Assembly (NCBI GenBank): GCA_963924555.1 | Contig: OZ004584.1 | Span: 5,269,001 to 5,333,000, forward strand | Length of the DNA stretch: 64,000 nt | Source: Crambe crambe | Taxonomy: Eukaryota > Porifera > Demospongiae > Poecilosclerida > Crambeidae | Reading direction: 5' to 3' | Part shown: positions 48,701 to 61,990 of the stretch, in pieces | Position numbering within the stretch: position 1 is the stretch's first letter | Layout: each line of letters opens with the position of its first letter | Translations under genes and position numbers: made by a program | Notes under the pieces: model-generated | What the model saw: the letters and a program-made list of their open reading frames with translations, nothing else | Databases searched by the model: none | What the model was told of the DNA's origin: nothing

Positions 48701-50782
48701 GTCTGCTGTCACCTGAAGGTGAACCTTCAAGTCTAGTGCCCACTATCAACTCAGCAGACTTCAATGACACACTTCCTGAGATGTCCGTGCAAGTCCCACT
48801 TGAATTGGTCCAAATAGTTAGCAGAAGTGGCAATGCAAGTGAGAGAGTGAGGTCAGTTGCCTTCCTCTACTATAACGCGGAGAACTTATTTCCAAGTGGT
48901 CTACCAAACACGAATAAGTAAGAAAAAACAATAGCACTGAGTAGCTTGATATCATGCACGCATATAGCACTGAACTAGCATCGGGTATAGTGTCTACTGC
49001 TCTGCACAATGTTGGAGGTGAACGATTTCCCACAGAGAACTTGACGTTGACTTCACCTGTCAGAGTGAACTTTGAACACTCTGATAGAATCAAGGTTGGT
49101 TGAGTTAGTGCCATGCTATTCTGCCATGAATGAATCTCTTTGATCTCATAGGAACAGTTGGTGAAAGATAGTTCTTCAGAAATCATTTGCGCATTTTGGG
49201 AATTTTTGTCTGGGAGGTAAATGTCCATTTCAATAGGGGTGAGCCCCATATTAGTGAGAATCACTGCTTAAGTACGACCATTATCAATCAGTTCACAGGA
49301 CGCCATTCTTACTGTTGGGCAGTGGTCTGACAGAGGGTGTAACAGGAATGATACCCTCTCCAATTCCTCTATGACAGTGTGTGAATGCAACCACCTCACC
49401 CACTTTGCCATCCTGCTGAGTGCTCGACCTTTGAACCTTCCTCCACCCGTCACGCTCTCTCTGCAAATTATTGGATATGTGGGTGTGTCTGTGTCACTGG
49501 TTGCCATGACATTCACAGTCATTATCTTCACTATTCTAAAGTATTACATGTCCATATTCATTGATTAGTGAAATTTGAAGTGATTTCCCCACAGGCCACT
49601 GCGTAACATACGAAGTTTTATCCACATCAACCTCTGCATCAGCCTCGGGATAGCTCAGCTCATCTTTGTGATTGGTGTGACTCGTTCTGACCCTATAAGT
49701 GAGAGAGTCCCAGTCCACTGCCAGGTCATAGCTGTCCTCCTCCACTACTTCTTCCTGGTGTCCTTCATGTGGATGTTGATGGAGGGTGTGGTCTTGTACA
49801 TCATTCTCGTAAAAGTGTTTGTCACTAGGACAAAATGCTACATGCTAGTATTCATGCTAGTCAGCTATGGTGTCCCCTTACTTTATATGGGTCTGCTGAC
49901 TCTGCCACTGGGTTTTGCTCTGCCAACACAGCCAAATTATGGATACCCTGGAGCGTAAGCAAATGAGAGATTGAATATCACTTTTAAATTACTTATATAA
50001 CTACGTATCATCCTCTTCAGCTGTTTCTTAAATCCTGGGACAAATTTTATCTGGGTTTTCATTGTTCCGGTAATCCTAATTATTCTTGCCAATGTTGGAT
50101 TATTCATCATGGCTGCTGTCGTCATGTGGCGTCATAAGAAGAGACAAACTGGTGCCATGAACAAGAAGGATATCAAGTAGGGAAACTTTGTCAGTACTTA
50201 ACATGTTCACAATGATTATTGTCATAGGAAGTGGTTGCTAGCATTGATATCACTGGTGGTGATCATGGGACTGACGTGGGTGTTTGGAGTACTGATAGTG
50301 GAAGTGAAGGCATTGCTACCCCTTGCTTACATCTACACCATCATGGTGGCCTTCCAGGGCCTCTTCATCTTCCTCCTCTTTGTCGTCTTCCCCAAACAAG
50401 TCAGAGATGAGTACATAAAATGGTGGAGGACAAAGGTCAAGACATGTACCCTTCTTCGTGGATACTTTGATAAGAATAAAGAGCCAATAAATACTTTTGT
50501 AAGTTCATAATGCCACATAATTACTTAACAACCAGATACTTGAGGTGACCATTAATTTCCTGGTGTTTTTAATTAATTGAACTCCTCCATTGTCACCCAT
50601 GTACCATTCACTTTCTTTTTTCTTTTTTCATCTTCCATATATTTTTATACACTGAATAGACCAGTAATTCAAAGGTGACAGCTAACACAAATGTCTCTGT
50701 GAGTGGTGGATTAGAGGTGGCACCAGAATCAAAAGCTGGACTCTCATTGGTTGAAAGCACCAAAGTTGAAACATGTGTGTGA
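45734..50782 (+). CDS. Copy F: complete adhesion GPCR, reference member
   Basis: Exons: 45734-46311, 46678-47115, 47283-47781, 47845-47886, 47948-48085, 48149-48202, 48436-48535, 48689-48917, 48968-49094, 49152-49216, 49292-49540, 49595-49954, 50021-50176, 50228-50498, 50660-50782; 1142 aa, all phases agree. Signal peptide, reelin-like module 1 (VQFRTLQLEHGGGGCNCW), module 2 (193-339; VQFRWMASAYF), Cys-rich piece and Thr/Ser stalk (339-505), GAIN (506-757), GPS (GQWSDRGC ... CECNHL/THF, cut 792/793). The 7TM region runs from TM1 in exon 11 to TM7 in exon 14. The TM3 Cys (VHCQV) and an extracellular-loop Cys (GACFLNPG) can form the usual disulfide. The basic tail ends STKAETCV, a class I PDZ ligand form. 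It should be a surface receptor with a tethered agonist starting THFAILL. Ligand unknown. Confidence 0.88.
47470..47755 (+). repeat. Coding minisatellite of the mucin-like stalk (copy F)
   Basis: Repeats of 10-11 codons (TMSTTTE plus a variable PPT/SSTT piece) inside exon 3. Equivalent arrays are at 29053-29338 (D, same length), 40871-41195 (E) and 56684-57008 (G); the last two are 45 bp (15 codons) longer. The proline-rich and valine-rich ORFs in the other frames are shadows. Confidence 0.9.
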
Positions 50783-50883
50783 CCAGATCAAAGGAATAAT
50801 TCATTGTTAGTTTATAGTATTACATTGATAGTATACTGAATTGATATAGTCAATGAAAGGAAAAAAATTTATGCTAAATAAAA

Positions 50884-51105
50884 AGGCCATGTAGGGTTAG
50901 CCTGTACTTTAACAGTTTTGTCAACAAAAATCAAAATAATGCTGCCTTCAATAATAATCCCTACATCCATCACTGCCTCCCACCAAGCTGCTTTAATTGT
51001 GTCATATCAGTATAAAAGTGTTCTGCTTGGTTAGGGAGTGATGTAGGGATTATTATTGAAGGCAGCATTATTTTGATTTTTGTTGACAAAACTGTTAAAG
51101 TACAG
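50884..51105. mobile_element. Foldback MITE downstream of copy F, right end lost
   Basis: Same element as 32467-32710. The right arm stops at gttaaagtacag, where about 60 bp including the terminal repeat are deleted relative to the other copy. Confidence 0.8.
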
Positions 51106-51429
51106 TTTACTTTTTGTATGGGCTTTGAATATTTTTTTTCAAGTAAAAATTGATTAATAGCTAGTTGGCACGCGCGTACGTGCGCGTGATAGTGACAGAC
51201 GCGCGCGCATGACAAATGATTCATTTTATAGTTATAATGAAAAGTCGTTCGATATGAGTGATCATTTTGAAGGGAAATTGTGGATATAATGATGGTAAAA
51301 GCACATTGTGTGGTTATAACTGCACAAGTTGGTATGAATTTCATTGTCGTATGTGAAAGGATCATGGAGTTGCAGCCTGGCAAGAAGATGATGATGATGA
51401 TGATGAATGAATCATAAAAATTTTAGATT

Positions 51430-52013
51430 TAGGCAGCGGCTGGTGTTACAGCCGTCAAAACAGATGAATCTGATGATAATGAATGAATTGTAATGTGGCC
51501 GACTTGCGGAATATCTCGCAATCAGAGTAGGAGGTTTACAGCAGCAAATATTATCTCATAACTCACAATTTTAGCACACTAACAACTGACAAGACTACTA
51601 CCTATATACTAGACAGAGAGATGATGACCTAATGTATGATGTGTGTATGCAGTGATCCATTGATGTGAATGCATGGTGGAGCTTACAGTCAGTTGTGGAC
51701 TATGACACAAAATACCACTAAACCTCAGACACAACACATGACATCAATCTCTAGCTAAACTGTCACTATCCACAATCAATGGATGGCTAGGCCACAAAAT
51801 TATTAACTAAGATTAACACTTATTAAAACTACGACGCTGTTCTGGAAGAGTTTGAGCGGTCATATCATCATCTTCTGCATTGTTTTCCAGATGTAAGAAG
51901 TTTAGTTGAGCCTGTAGCAAGAATAGAAGAGATACAGAGAGTCTAGTTTGAATGAGAGAAGCCACGCCCATTCCATACTAACCCTACATAGAGAGTGCTA
52001 CCGCACTCTCTGA
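51430..52013 (+). mobile_element. Insertion ending in a Helitron-like terminus, copy 2
   Basis: This DNA is missing from the paralogous spacer near 33075. The end is agagagtgctaccgcactct then CTGA followed by T, as at 121 and 58895. Upstream of the terminal ~40 bp it is not similar to those copies. The block may be composite: gagtttgagcggtcatatca at 51848 matches sequence near 33095, so part of it is displaced spacer DNA. No ORF of note. Confidence 0.5.
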
Positions 52014-52400
52014 TAATGTCTTCATGACCAACATAACCTTAGATAACGATACTCAATCATTTTGATGTTCATGGAAACACATGAAGGTCACTAATAGCTA
52101 GCTACAATACTATTAAGGTAAAGCGGGGCTATTTTGAACGGCAGGGCTATTCCGTAGGTTCAAATATTTCTGAAACTACTGAGACTTCTGAGCTCAATGT
52201 TGGAGGATATAATCTAGAATATATCTTTCAAAAGAGAGCTCATAAGTTCGTGGAGTTTTGAAAATATTTGACCCTTTGGAATAGCCCCACTGGTCGAAAT
52301 AGCCCCGCTTTGCCTTATTCTAGTGCAGTTATAGTGGAAAACTTTATTGAGGCCATATATAGCTAACATTGCCCAAGGCTAGCTACATAAATAATTAGGG
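52014..52400 (+). repeat. Displaced copy of receptor upstream DNA
   Basis: Matches the stretch upstream of copy F at about 45302-45490 (tgtcttcatgaccaacataa, gaaaacacatgaaggtcact type motifs, aactttattgaggccat), but no exon 1 follows. It is interrupted by the MITE at 52116-52315. Confidence 0.75.
52116..52315. mobile_element. TA-flanked MITE with aggtaaagcggggctatttt ends
   Basis: A 200-bp element with inverted ends of about 20 bp (aggtaaagcggggctatttt ... and its complement) flanked by TA on both sides. The sequence at 45408-45420 upstream of copy F gives the empty site (actattattctag). Fits a Tc1/mariner-type MITE. Confidence 0.88.
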
Positions 52401-52479
52401 CAATGTTCAACATTCAGTTGACAGCGAGCGAGCAAGCAACTCTTTAGAAGTTTTCATTTGGTGTTGAGTATCTGTAGCA

Positions 52480-53939
52480 ATGTGCAGCATTTGACAGTGA
52501 CCAAGTGAGCAATTAAAGTAGCTGATAGGCTCCAGTATTGTATATAATTACTTAGCCAAAGAGCGCCTTGGAACATGATCCTGAATCTGGTATTGATTTT
52601 CATAATCAAGTAGGTGAGTGCCTATGTCGTCTAGCTGAACAAAGCCAGTCAAACTCCCAGTAAACTTGTTGAATATCGATCCTTCCTTTATGTACATTTC
52701 ATCCACAGGTTTTTGGCCAAGGATGGCGATGGCTTTATTTGCTCTACCAATCTGAGGAGCTGTTGATCTACTGCTGTGGAGAATCCAGTGGAAGAAGGGA
52801 TAAAATGCCGAGTGTCCTGCCAGAAGGCAGCTCAATGATACCAGATTTTCGCAATGTTTCGTATGCACCACTGGACCTGTAATGAAGATAGAGACACCAC
52901 TTGATGACAAGTGGATGCCAGCGCATTGATCTTTTGCTCTTTAGCGTCATTGCTTTTAATTGCTAATTCCAAAAAATATGCTTGAAGGAGTCTTCTGCAT
53001 GTGTTGAAAGAACTTTCGTGGAGTACTGTTCCATCAAAGCCTTCATGTCAGAATCAATTTCGGTGCACAGAGGTAAGCTTTGCCTCTCGAAAGATCGTGC
53101 GATGATATCCTGCAGCCTAGCATATGATCAGTTCTTTTTGTGCAGTAAACTCTGCATGTTTTTCATACGCTCTGTAAGTTGCTCAGGATTCAAGAACCTG
53201 TAATTAGCATGACTGCTGGGAAGACAGATACTATTATCCTTCTTTTTGCAATGCCTTAGTGCACACTTTAGGTAGTTTTCTTGATGGATCGAACAGTGGT
53301 GACAATGATTTCTTATGCTCATTCTTTCCAAGAAATACTGGCATTTTGCATGCCTAATGCAAGGTGGCTCATGTCTGTCATCCACATACGTATGCTGTTG
53401 TTACAATGATCATAGCTAGTAAGTAATGATTACACATTATTTATATTAACTATACCTTCAGCATTTGTAAAAATACCACCATGTGCCTTCATTTCAATCA
53501 CTTGTGAGTATTTTGACAGGTCATTGCCAGTGCAGTAATGATAAGTATCAATTCTGCTAAGTGCTTCTTTCCTCTCAATTGTGGGAGGAAGAGGCTCCAA
53601 AGAAGAAGGGAGGCTGATCTCTCCAAGTGGTGGAACAGTAACACTCCATTTCAACTCTTTGTTGATATCCACTTCAATAGTCATCATTGCTCTAGAGTTG
53701 AACTTGCAGACTTGAATCATGTCATTAAGCTCGGGGAGCATGCACCATTTCCCCAAGTTTGCACATCTAAGGTCATCCCTTAGACTAAGGAACTTTGAAA
53801 TGTTGCATGTCTCTAAACTTATGCTTATTTTCAAAGACTTGGGTCTATGATAGCTAGTACTTTCTGTGCCGGCCAAGTCTGAATTTTCTGTAACCCATGA
53901 TCTGCAATGTACATGGGGATTGTTATAATTATTTATCAT
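52480..53939 (-). pseudogene. P-element/THAP9-like transposase relic, copy 2
   Basis: Duplicate of 33110-34550 with the same frame breaks plus small private indels: a few codons lost near 53567 and an added cttag context at 52550. It was copied as part of the spacer and did not transpose on its own. Landmarks RWHPLVIKWCLYLHYRSS (52870-52930 region) and VDEMYIKEGSIFNKF are readable in different frames. Confidence 0.72.
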
Positions 53940-54948
53940 ACACTTTGAAACTCATATTTTATATTTCAGGTTATGTTATTGCATGGCTAATTATTACAAT
54001 GCCACCCACTAGCCCTTCTACTCTTAGCTATGTCATATGGTTGATGAAGATTTTCACCCTAAGGAAAGGCAGAAATTGCTTCAGCCCTGGGACTATGTTA
54101 TTTTATTTCACTTGTAAAAAACTAGCCCACCTTTAATAGTAGTGGTATAATTTATAGCCTAAGCCATGTAAAATCAAGTGTACAATGTGAATATTATGTT
54201 GCTTTGGCAAATTTCAGTACCATATGAGAGAAACTGCTTCAATACAGTTTTCAAATAAGTACAACCCATGCACTTTTATGCTCGCATATATATTTTTTAC
54301 TTCACTGATACTTAGTTACTTTAGTGTACTTCGTATTTATTTACTCACCCAATTCTATACTCGAGTGCGTAGCGAAAAAATCGCAAACTATAACGGCTGA
54401 TGCATTGATTCTGCATATCACCAAGCGGGTCAAGGAATGCGCAAAAAATATTGCATTGTCTCTATGGGCGCACATGACCCGTTTCCAATCCCATGTACGT
54501 AGTATAGATTATCTACCATCCGGAAACGTTTTCACATCCATACGGAGTATTTATATTATCTATGGTACGTACTAGTCTCGCTAGCCAGACTCCTTCCCCC
54601 CTCACTATCTTTGCACATACACTTACTTGCACGTACATATATACACTTGACTACGTAAGCTTACATACGCACGCCTGGGGCATTTTGGAGTGTAGACATA
54701 TATATATATTTCAATTTCAATGAGTCATGACCTGAGAGTCAGGAAATCAGAAAATGGCTTCAGTTTGTGGAACATTTCAGTTTGGCTTCCGTTTTTGTTA
54801 AAATATACATGTGTGACAAGCCAAAGTACAATGCAATACATTTGCATGGATTGTGTCATGTATACCAGTCCTAAGACTATTTAAGAGATATAGACACAGT
54901 AATGCAGCTATCGATATTATCATCTACTGCTGCATGTGCCAAACATCC

Positions 54949-57900
54949 ATGGCTACTGTGGTTCGATATTTAGTCACTGCTCTAGTCCTGCTGGTAGTGC
55001 AGCTTGACTTGGTAGTGGCTGTGAGTCAAGTCATCAATGTGAATTGGACAGTGAATCATGAGTCAAGTACTCTCCGCTGTATTGGTGGTAGAGTGGCAGG
55101 CTTGATAAACACTACAGTGCAGTTGCAGTACAGAACCATCAATACTGCATCAGCAGTTATAGGAGACTGGATAACACTGGATGCATTGCCTGTTAATATA
55201 TCATCTGCTGTAGCACACAACTTGAACTTTGATAGCACTGTGGGAGGTGTGCAGTTCAGATCTCTGCAGTTGGAGCATGGTGGAGGAGGATGCAATTGCT
55301 GGAGTGATAGCTTTAGTGTTGATGGAGCTAGCAGATCTACATCTGCTTGTTTCAGGGTTCCTACGTCAGGACCTTTTTGTGATGGCAATGCTAGAGATGC
55401 TAGAGGAGTGATTCGTAGTGCACTCTACTTCAATATGAGCGGTGAGGACTGTCCAGGAGATAGTAATTCAACACTAATCTCTAACAAAGGTCCTCCTCTA
55501 CTGAAGAATTGCTCCACAACCACACCTAGAATGTAAGTTCCTTTTTTCTCTCTCTCTTTTTAATCACATAGCTGGCTAGTTCAGAGGGACTGCTTGTGAA
55601 AATTGCTCGTTGTACCTACTTTAGATATCAGGTCAGGCAAATTTGACTCCTTGTTTTATCAAACACACTCTCAAATTCAGTGAAATCAACTACATGTAGA
55701 TAATGACCTAAAATTGAGCTTGACTTGGTTTGGCTCAAAGTATGAGAACTGTGGTGAAGGAGGTGACAACTACAAGGAATCTACTTTATTTAGTCAGCAG
55801 TGAAGAGATATAGTCTGCATGATCTTTTTGTCCCATGCACCTACACTATAGCTTTTTTCTTTCTTCATTACTACACAATATGTTTCCTACTTCCTAGTGT
55901 GGTGAACTATGGACTAATAAACAAGATTGATGTAGGATTTAACGATAATTGTCAGGGAATTGATAGTGATGAACCGATAGAGTTTGCCATGCGTAATGAC
56001 ACCAGTGGAAGTGGTCAATGGATCCCTCTACAACTACTTGCTGAACAGCAACTCACACCAGTGGTCAGAGGTTATGACTTATCGGACTCAGTAATCGTAC
56101 GCACTTCCACAACTGGTGCAGAACAAAACACTGTATATATATGTGGGGACATCCTACGAACCACTGAGGTTCAGTTCCGCTGGATGGCATCAACCTATTT
56201 TATCGAGTTACGTCCATCACGTGATATGTGGGCACTGACAAATGTAAATGTTACCTTGATCAACAACAATAATATGCCCATCAATATATTTAATGACGAC
56301 TTTGGCTGTGATGATACAAAGCCCTGTTTACTGAAGTGAGTTAATAGTGAACTAGTTATCTTTCAAACTATGACAGTAGACTACGGGATTTCAAGCTCAG
56401 AAGTCCCAAAAATAAGCTTAATGGAATTACCCTGCTAACAGAATTGCCCTTCCTTAGTGAAAAAGATTAGAGTTTTTGTTTGTATTTTAGTTCTTCAATA
56501 TGGAAGGAGGTGAGAAGAGGAAGTCTAAACTGTACAGGATGTCGAAGTACTACACCATGTGTGAATAACTACCTTACATTTGATGGTAACAGAGATGAAT
56601 TCACAGGCAGCAGCAATCCTATCAGTCAAATTGCAATAACCCAGAGTTTTCCAGTTCAGAGAGACATGATCACTAATGATATTCAAACAACTGAGTCCTC
56701 CACCACCATGTCAACAACCACTGAGTCCCCCACCATCATGTCAACAACCACTGAACTCCCCATCATCATGTCAACTACCACTGAGTCCTCCACCATGTCA
56801 ACAACCACTGAGACCCCCACCACTATGTCAACAACCCCCATCACCATGTCAACAACCACCGAGTCCCCCACGATCATGTCAACAACCACTGAACCCCCCA
56901 TCATCATGTCAACAACCACTGAGTCCTCCACCACTATGTCAACAACCACTGAGGCCCCTACCAGCATATCAACCAGAACAGTTTCACCATTGGTCTCGTC
57001 CTTAATGCGAACAGAAAAATCTCTACAAGAAATGGTCTGCATGTTAAATTGAGTGTTAGCTATAATCATTAATACACTGTACCTTATCTGTATAGATCAA
57101 AATGAATAAAACATTACAAAGAGTGATCAACGCAACTGTACGTTTACATACTCATTCAAGTACTAATTGATTTGATTTGTATGTATGTACGTATGCAGAA
57201 TCCACTGGAGGCTGTAGACTTAGTCCAGAACCTGACAACCAATGGTGTGCAGCCCAATACTGCTATATATTTGCTAGGGAGCATACTCAACAGACTCAAC
57301 TCAACAGATACCAACACACAAGACCAGTTGAGCAGAGTGAGGATAAGAATGAACAATCTTCATTGTCCCTTATAATTATAATAATATATTATATAGGCCT
57401 TCATTAGAGTTGGCAACTCCATAACCCTGCAGACTGTCAGTAATGATAAGGTATGGCTAGCTAACATAGCATGCGTTGGATCTATGTAGGATCTATGTAG
57501 GATTAATATAACCCCCATATGTCAGATTCCATTGCATGATAATTAAGCCTCCTAGCTATCACTTCATGCATCATGATAGAGCCTAGTACAAATGACTTTC
57601 ACCAACTGTTTCACTTGCCAATTGAAAATGTTACGTACATGAACTATACAACTGAAAGTACATGAACTACATGAACTACTGAAAGTATATGAACTACAAC
57701 TGAAAGTTCATGAATGAACGGAGTAAGATGTGCTTATTGAAATTAGGAGGGTTTTTTTTTTTTTTTTGTTTTTTTTTGGACTTCACACACAGACATCCCT
57801 AGCTACTTGTCTATTATATTTATAAGGGAAAAAGCATTTCGTGAAATGAAAAAAGATGTAGGGATGACCACTGCTCAAAAAAGTAAGGAAACAAGAAGGA

Positions 57901-60900
57901 TGGAATCTTTGTTCTGTATATCCAGCCAACAATCCCTACATATATGTCGGGTAGCTTCAGATTATAGTGTAGTAATGTACGTATATGTAGGGATTGTTGG
58001 CTGGATATACAGAACAAAGATTCTATCCTTCTTGTTTCCTTACTTTTTTGAGCAGTGGTCATCCCTACATCTTTTTTCATTTCACGAAATGCTTTTTCCC
58101 TTACTTGTTCCTGGTCTTTTTTCCTCTCTTTTATGGTTTTAGCTATGTATAGAGTTCATTCTTCTATGTGTATGCAGGGACAGATGAAAGAAGAATAGTT
58201 CTCCAATAGCATACCAGCCCAATCATTATCAACGAGTCAAGGTGGAAGTAGAAGATGCTGAAATAGAGTCTACCTTGTTGAATCTAGATCCCCGAGTCGA
58301 TACAGTAGTCTATCATCATCATCATTATTCTAGCTACATATACCTATACCTAGGACCTAGCTAGCTAGCTAGCTAGAGGCAGCTGAGTAATATTATAATT
58401 TCGAATAATTGGATATCAAATACATGCGCATGCGTATTATAGAAAAGATGGCTTCCTAATTGAATTAGTCGAGTGCTGTGCTCCTTAGTGTCTCCTTTTT
58501 CATCGACTCTTTCGAGGATCAACGAGTAGAAAAGATCGTAGTTCGTAGAATTTGGAGTGGATTTGTCCAGAAATCATAGCTGTAGCTTGAGTGGTTCGAG
58601 AGATATGGTTGTCTAAGAAGAATAATAATAAGAAGAATAATAATAATAATAATAATAGAGAAGAAGAAGAATATAGCGATTTACCTGCTTGCCGTATTTC
58701 TGAAACGGTAAGCTCCCTGGTCCTGAAACTTGGTCTGCACATTGTAGTAGGCTCTAGTAGGCTGGATAACCATTCACAGTAGCTTTTGTTAGGTCTAAGT
58801 GGGGGAACTGGAATTTCACTTTTGTATTAGTCTATAGGCGGCGCGCGCGGCCGTCCGAGTCATCCCTACATAGAGAGTGCTACTGCACTCTCTGATTAAT
58901 TTTTCTCCTGATGAATTTCAGGTTGATCTAGTCATTACAGGGAGTTCACTATTGAGTGTGTGTGATCGATTGGGGCTCAAAGTGTTTCCAGAAGAAGGGA
59001 ATATTTCCACTGGAAACATCGGTTAGTTCCTTTGGCATTAAGAACTGTTTACTACTACTTGTACATAATAATTACCAATTATTATTGAACTCAGAACAGA
59101 TCATAGCCATTAGCTATGACTAATGTACTCGTGATAATATCTTTAGTGCTCAATACTCGTCTGCTGTCACCTGAAGGTGAACCTTCAAGTCTAGTGCCCA
59201 CTATCAACTCAGCAGACTTCAATGACACACTTCCTGAGATGTCCCTGCAAGTCCCACTTGAATTGGTCCAAATAGTTAGCAGAAGTGGCAATGCAAGCGA
59301 GAGAGTGAGGTCAGTTGCCTTCCTCTACTATAACGTGGAGAACTTATTTCCAAGTGGTCTACCAAACACGAATAAGTAAGTAAAAACAATAGCACTGAGT
59401 AGTTTAGTATAATGCACATATATAGCACTGAACTAGCATCGGGTATAGTGTCCACTGCTCTGCACAATGTTGGAGGTGAACGATTTCCCACAGAGAACTT
59501 GACGTTGACTTCACCTGTCAGAGTGAACTTTGAACACTCCAATAGAATCAAGGTTGGTCGAGTTAGTGCCATGCTATTTTGCCATGACTGAATCTCTTTG
59601 ATCTCATACGTAGGAACAATTAGTGAAAGATAGTTCTTCAGAAATCATTTGCGCATTTTGGGAATTTTTGTCTGGGAGGTAAATGTTCATTTCAATTGGG
59701 GAGAGCCCCACACTAGTGAGAACACTACTTAGGTAACTTTATTATCATTATCAATTCAGTTCACAGAATCCCATTCTTACTGTTGGGCAGTGGTCTGACA
59801 GAGGGTGTAACAGGAATGATACCCTCTCCAATTCCTCTATGACAGTGTGCGAATGCAACCACCTCACCCACTTTGCCATCCTGCTGAGTGCTCGACCTTT
59901 GAACCTTCCTCCACCTGTCACGCTCTCTCTGCAAATTATTGGACATGTGGGTGTGTCTGTATCACTGGTTGCCATGACACTCACAGTCATTATCTTCACT
60001 ATTCTGAAGTATTACATGTCCATATTCATTGATTAGTGAAATTTGAAATGATTTCCCCACAGGCCACTGCGTAACGTACGAAATTTTATCCACATCAACC
60101 TCTGCATCAGCCTCGGGATAGCTCAGCTCATCTTTGTGATTGGTGTGACTCGTTCTGATCCTACAAGTGAGAGAGTACCAGTCCACTGCCAGGTCATAGC
60201 TGTCCTCCTCCACTACTTCTTCCTGGTGTCCTTCATGTGGATGTTGATGGAGGGTGTGGTCTTGTACATCATTCTCGTAAAAGTGTTTGTCACTAGGACA
60301 AAATGCTACATGCTAGTATTCATGCTAGTCAGCTATGGTGTCCCCTTACTCTATATGGGTCTGCTGACTCTGCCACTGGGCTTTGCTCTGCCAACACAGC
60401 CAAATTATGGATACCCTGGAGCGTAAGCCAATGAGAGATTGAATATCACTTTTAAATTATTATCCTCCTTTTCATGCAGCTGTTTCTTAAATCCTGGCAC
60501 GAGTTTTATCTGGGCTTTCATTATTCCAGTAATCCTAATTATTCTTGCTAATGTTGGATTGTTCATCATGGCTGCTGTCATCATGTGGCGTCATAAGAAG
60601 AGACAAACTGGTGCCATGAACAAGAAGGATATCAAGTAGGAAAAAACTTTGTCATGTACTTAATATGTTCACAATGATTATTGTTCTCATACGTAGGAAG
60701 TGGTTGCTAGCATTGATATCACTGGTGGTGATCATGGGACTGACGTGGGTGTTTGGAGTACTGATAGTGGAAGTGAAGGCATTGCTACCCCTTGCTTACA
60801 TCTACACCATCATGGTGGCCTTCCAAGGCCTCTTCGTCTTCCTCCTCTTCGTCGTCTTCCCCAAACAAGTCAGAGACGAGTACACAAAATGGTGGAGGAC

Positions 60901-61236
60901 AAAGGTCAAGACATGTACCCTTCTTCGTGGATACTTTGATAAGAATAAAGAGCCAATAAATACTTTTGTAAGTTCATAATGCCACATAATTACTTAACAA
61001 CCAGATACTTGAGGTGACCATTAATTTCCTGGTGTTTTTAATTAATTGAACTCCTCCATTGTCACCCATGTACCATTCACTTTTTATTTTCTTTTGTCAC
61101 CTTCCATATATTTTTACACACTGAATAGACCAGTAATTCAAAGGCGACAGCTAACACAAATGTCTCTGAGAGTGGTGGAGGTGATACCAAAATCAAAAGC
61201 TGGGTCAAAAGCACAAAAGCTGAAACATGTGTGTGA
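54949..61236 (+). CDS. Copy G: complete adhesion GPCR with an enlarged intron
   Basis: Exons: 54949-55532, 55898-56335, 56491-57034, 57096-57137, 57199-57336, 57397-57450, 58922-59021, 59147-59375, 59426-59552, 59614-59678, 59760-60008, 60063-60422, 60480-60635, 60697-60967, 61129-61236; 1154 aa with consistent phases. Exons 1-3 are nearly identical to copy E, with the intact exon 2 acceptor that E lacks. The long stalk, GAIN, GPS (cut L809/T810), 7TM and PDZ-type end ETCV are all present; the last exon is 15 bp shorter than in F and differs in the middle but keeps the final STKAETCV. Intron 6 (57451-58921) is enlarged by a MITE and a Helitron-like insertion; splice sites on both sides are normal. 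Confidence 0.87.
57825..58101. mobile_element. Foldback MITE in intron 6 of copy G
   Basis: A 277-bp element flanked by TA (57823-57824, 58102-58103) with inverted arms of about 125 bp starting agggaaaaagcatttcgtga. It is absent from the same intron of copies D, E and F. Confidence 0.9.
58104..58895 (+). mobile_element. Helitron-like insertion in intron 6 of copy G
   Basis: Copy E (about 42003-42020) shows the uninterrupted intron, atatttattaattttt. Here it is split as attta | insertion | ttaattttt, that is, between A and T as Helitrons do, and the insertion ends hairpin-CTGA. The last 168 bp match 121-288. It includes an AAT/AAG microsatellite (58618-58672) and a gcggcgcgcgcggccg GC-rich knot. 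The left end lacks a canonical TC and borders the MITE, so it is not fixed exactly. Confidence 0.55.
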
Positions 61237-61365
61237 CCAGATCAAAGGAATAATTCATTGTTAGTTTAGTAAACTGAATTCAGAATCTTGATATAGTCGA
61301 TGTTCAAAGGAATAATTCATTGTTAGTTTAGTAAACTGAATTCAGAATCTTGATATAATCAATAT
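61237..61365 (+). repeat. Two-unit tandem duplication after copy G
   Basis: A unit of about 60 bp (aaaggaataattcattgtta ... cttgatata) occurs twice directly after the stop codon. The other copies have it once. Confidence 0.85.
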
Positions 61366-61469
61366 TATAAGCTGTTCATGAATATTACTGCTGCTAATTA
61401 GTCCTGTGCACCTGGTCAAGCCAGGATGTCTGTACACTAAGCAGCAACAGAGACTTGCAGGAGGATTGA

Positions 61470-61990
61470 CCATACATAATAACACCAATGGTAGTGGTCC
61501 CTACAAATACTTGCTGAGTACCCAGTGATCAGAGGTTATGACTTAGACTCAGGTGACACTACATCCTTCAAACAAGTGAGGTTCAATTCCATTGGATGGG
61601 TCAGCCCACCCCGATCGCGTGATATGTGGGCACAAATGTATGTAAATGTTACCTTAATTGACAACAATAATATATGTACACCTATTTAATGATGACTTTG
61701 CATGGTTGTGGTGGTAAAGCCCTGCATGTTTACAGTGTAGCTAATAAGATAAAGTTGGGGGCAACAAGATAGCCAATTCAATACTAAAATACTTCTGAGG
61801 CATAACTTCAATGTATAATTATTATGAGAGTAGACTACTGGGATTTTGAGCCCAGTTAAGTACTTGAAGCTTAATGGAATTACCTCGCTAACAGAGTTGC
61901 CCTGCTTAGCTGTACTATGTAAGTGATCATTATGTAAGGAGCCAAGAAGAGGAAGTCTAAACTGTACAGTGTGTGAAATTACTTTTAATC
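61470..61990 (+). pseudogene. Relic of receptor exons 2 and 3
   Basis: Degraded exon 2 (aataacaccaatggtagtgg, gtgatcagaggttatgac, catccttcaaacaagtgagg, gatatgtgggcac) with many indels is followed at about 61929 by the head of exon 3 (gagccaagaagaggaagtct). No open frame is retained. Confidence 0.8.
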
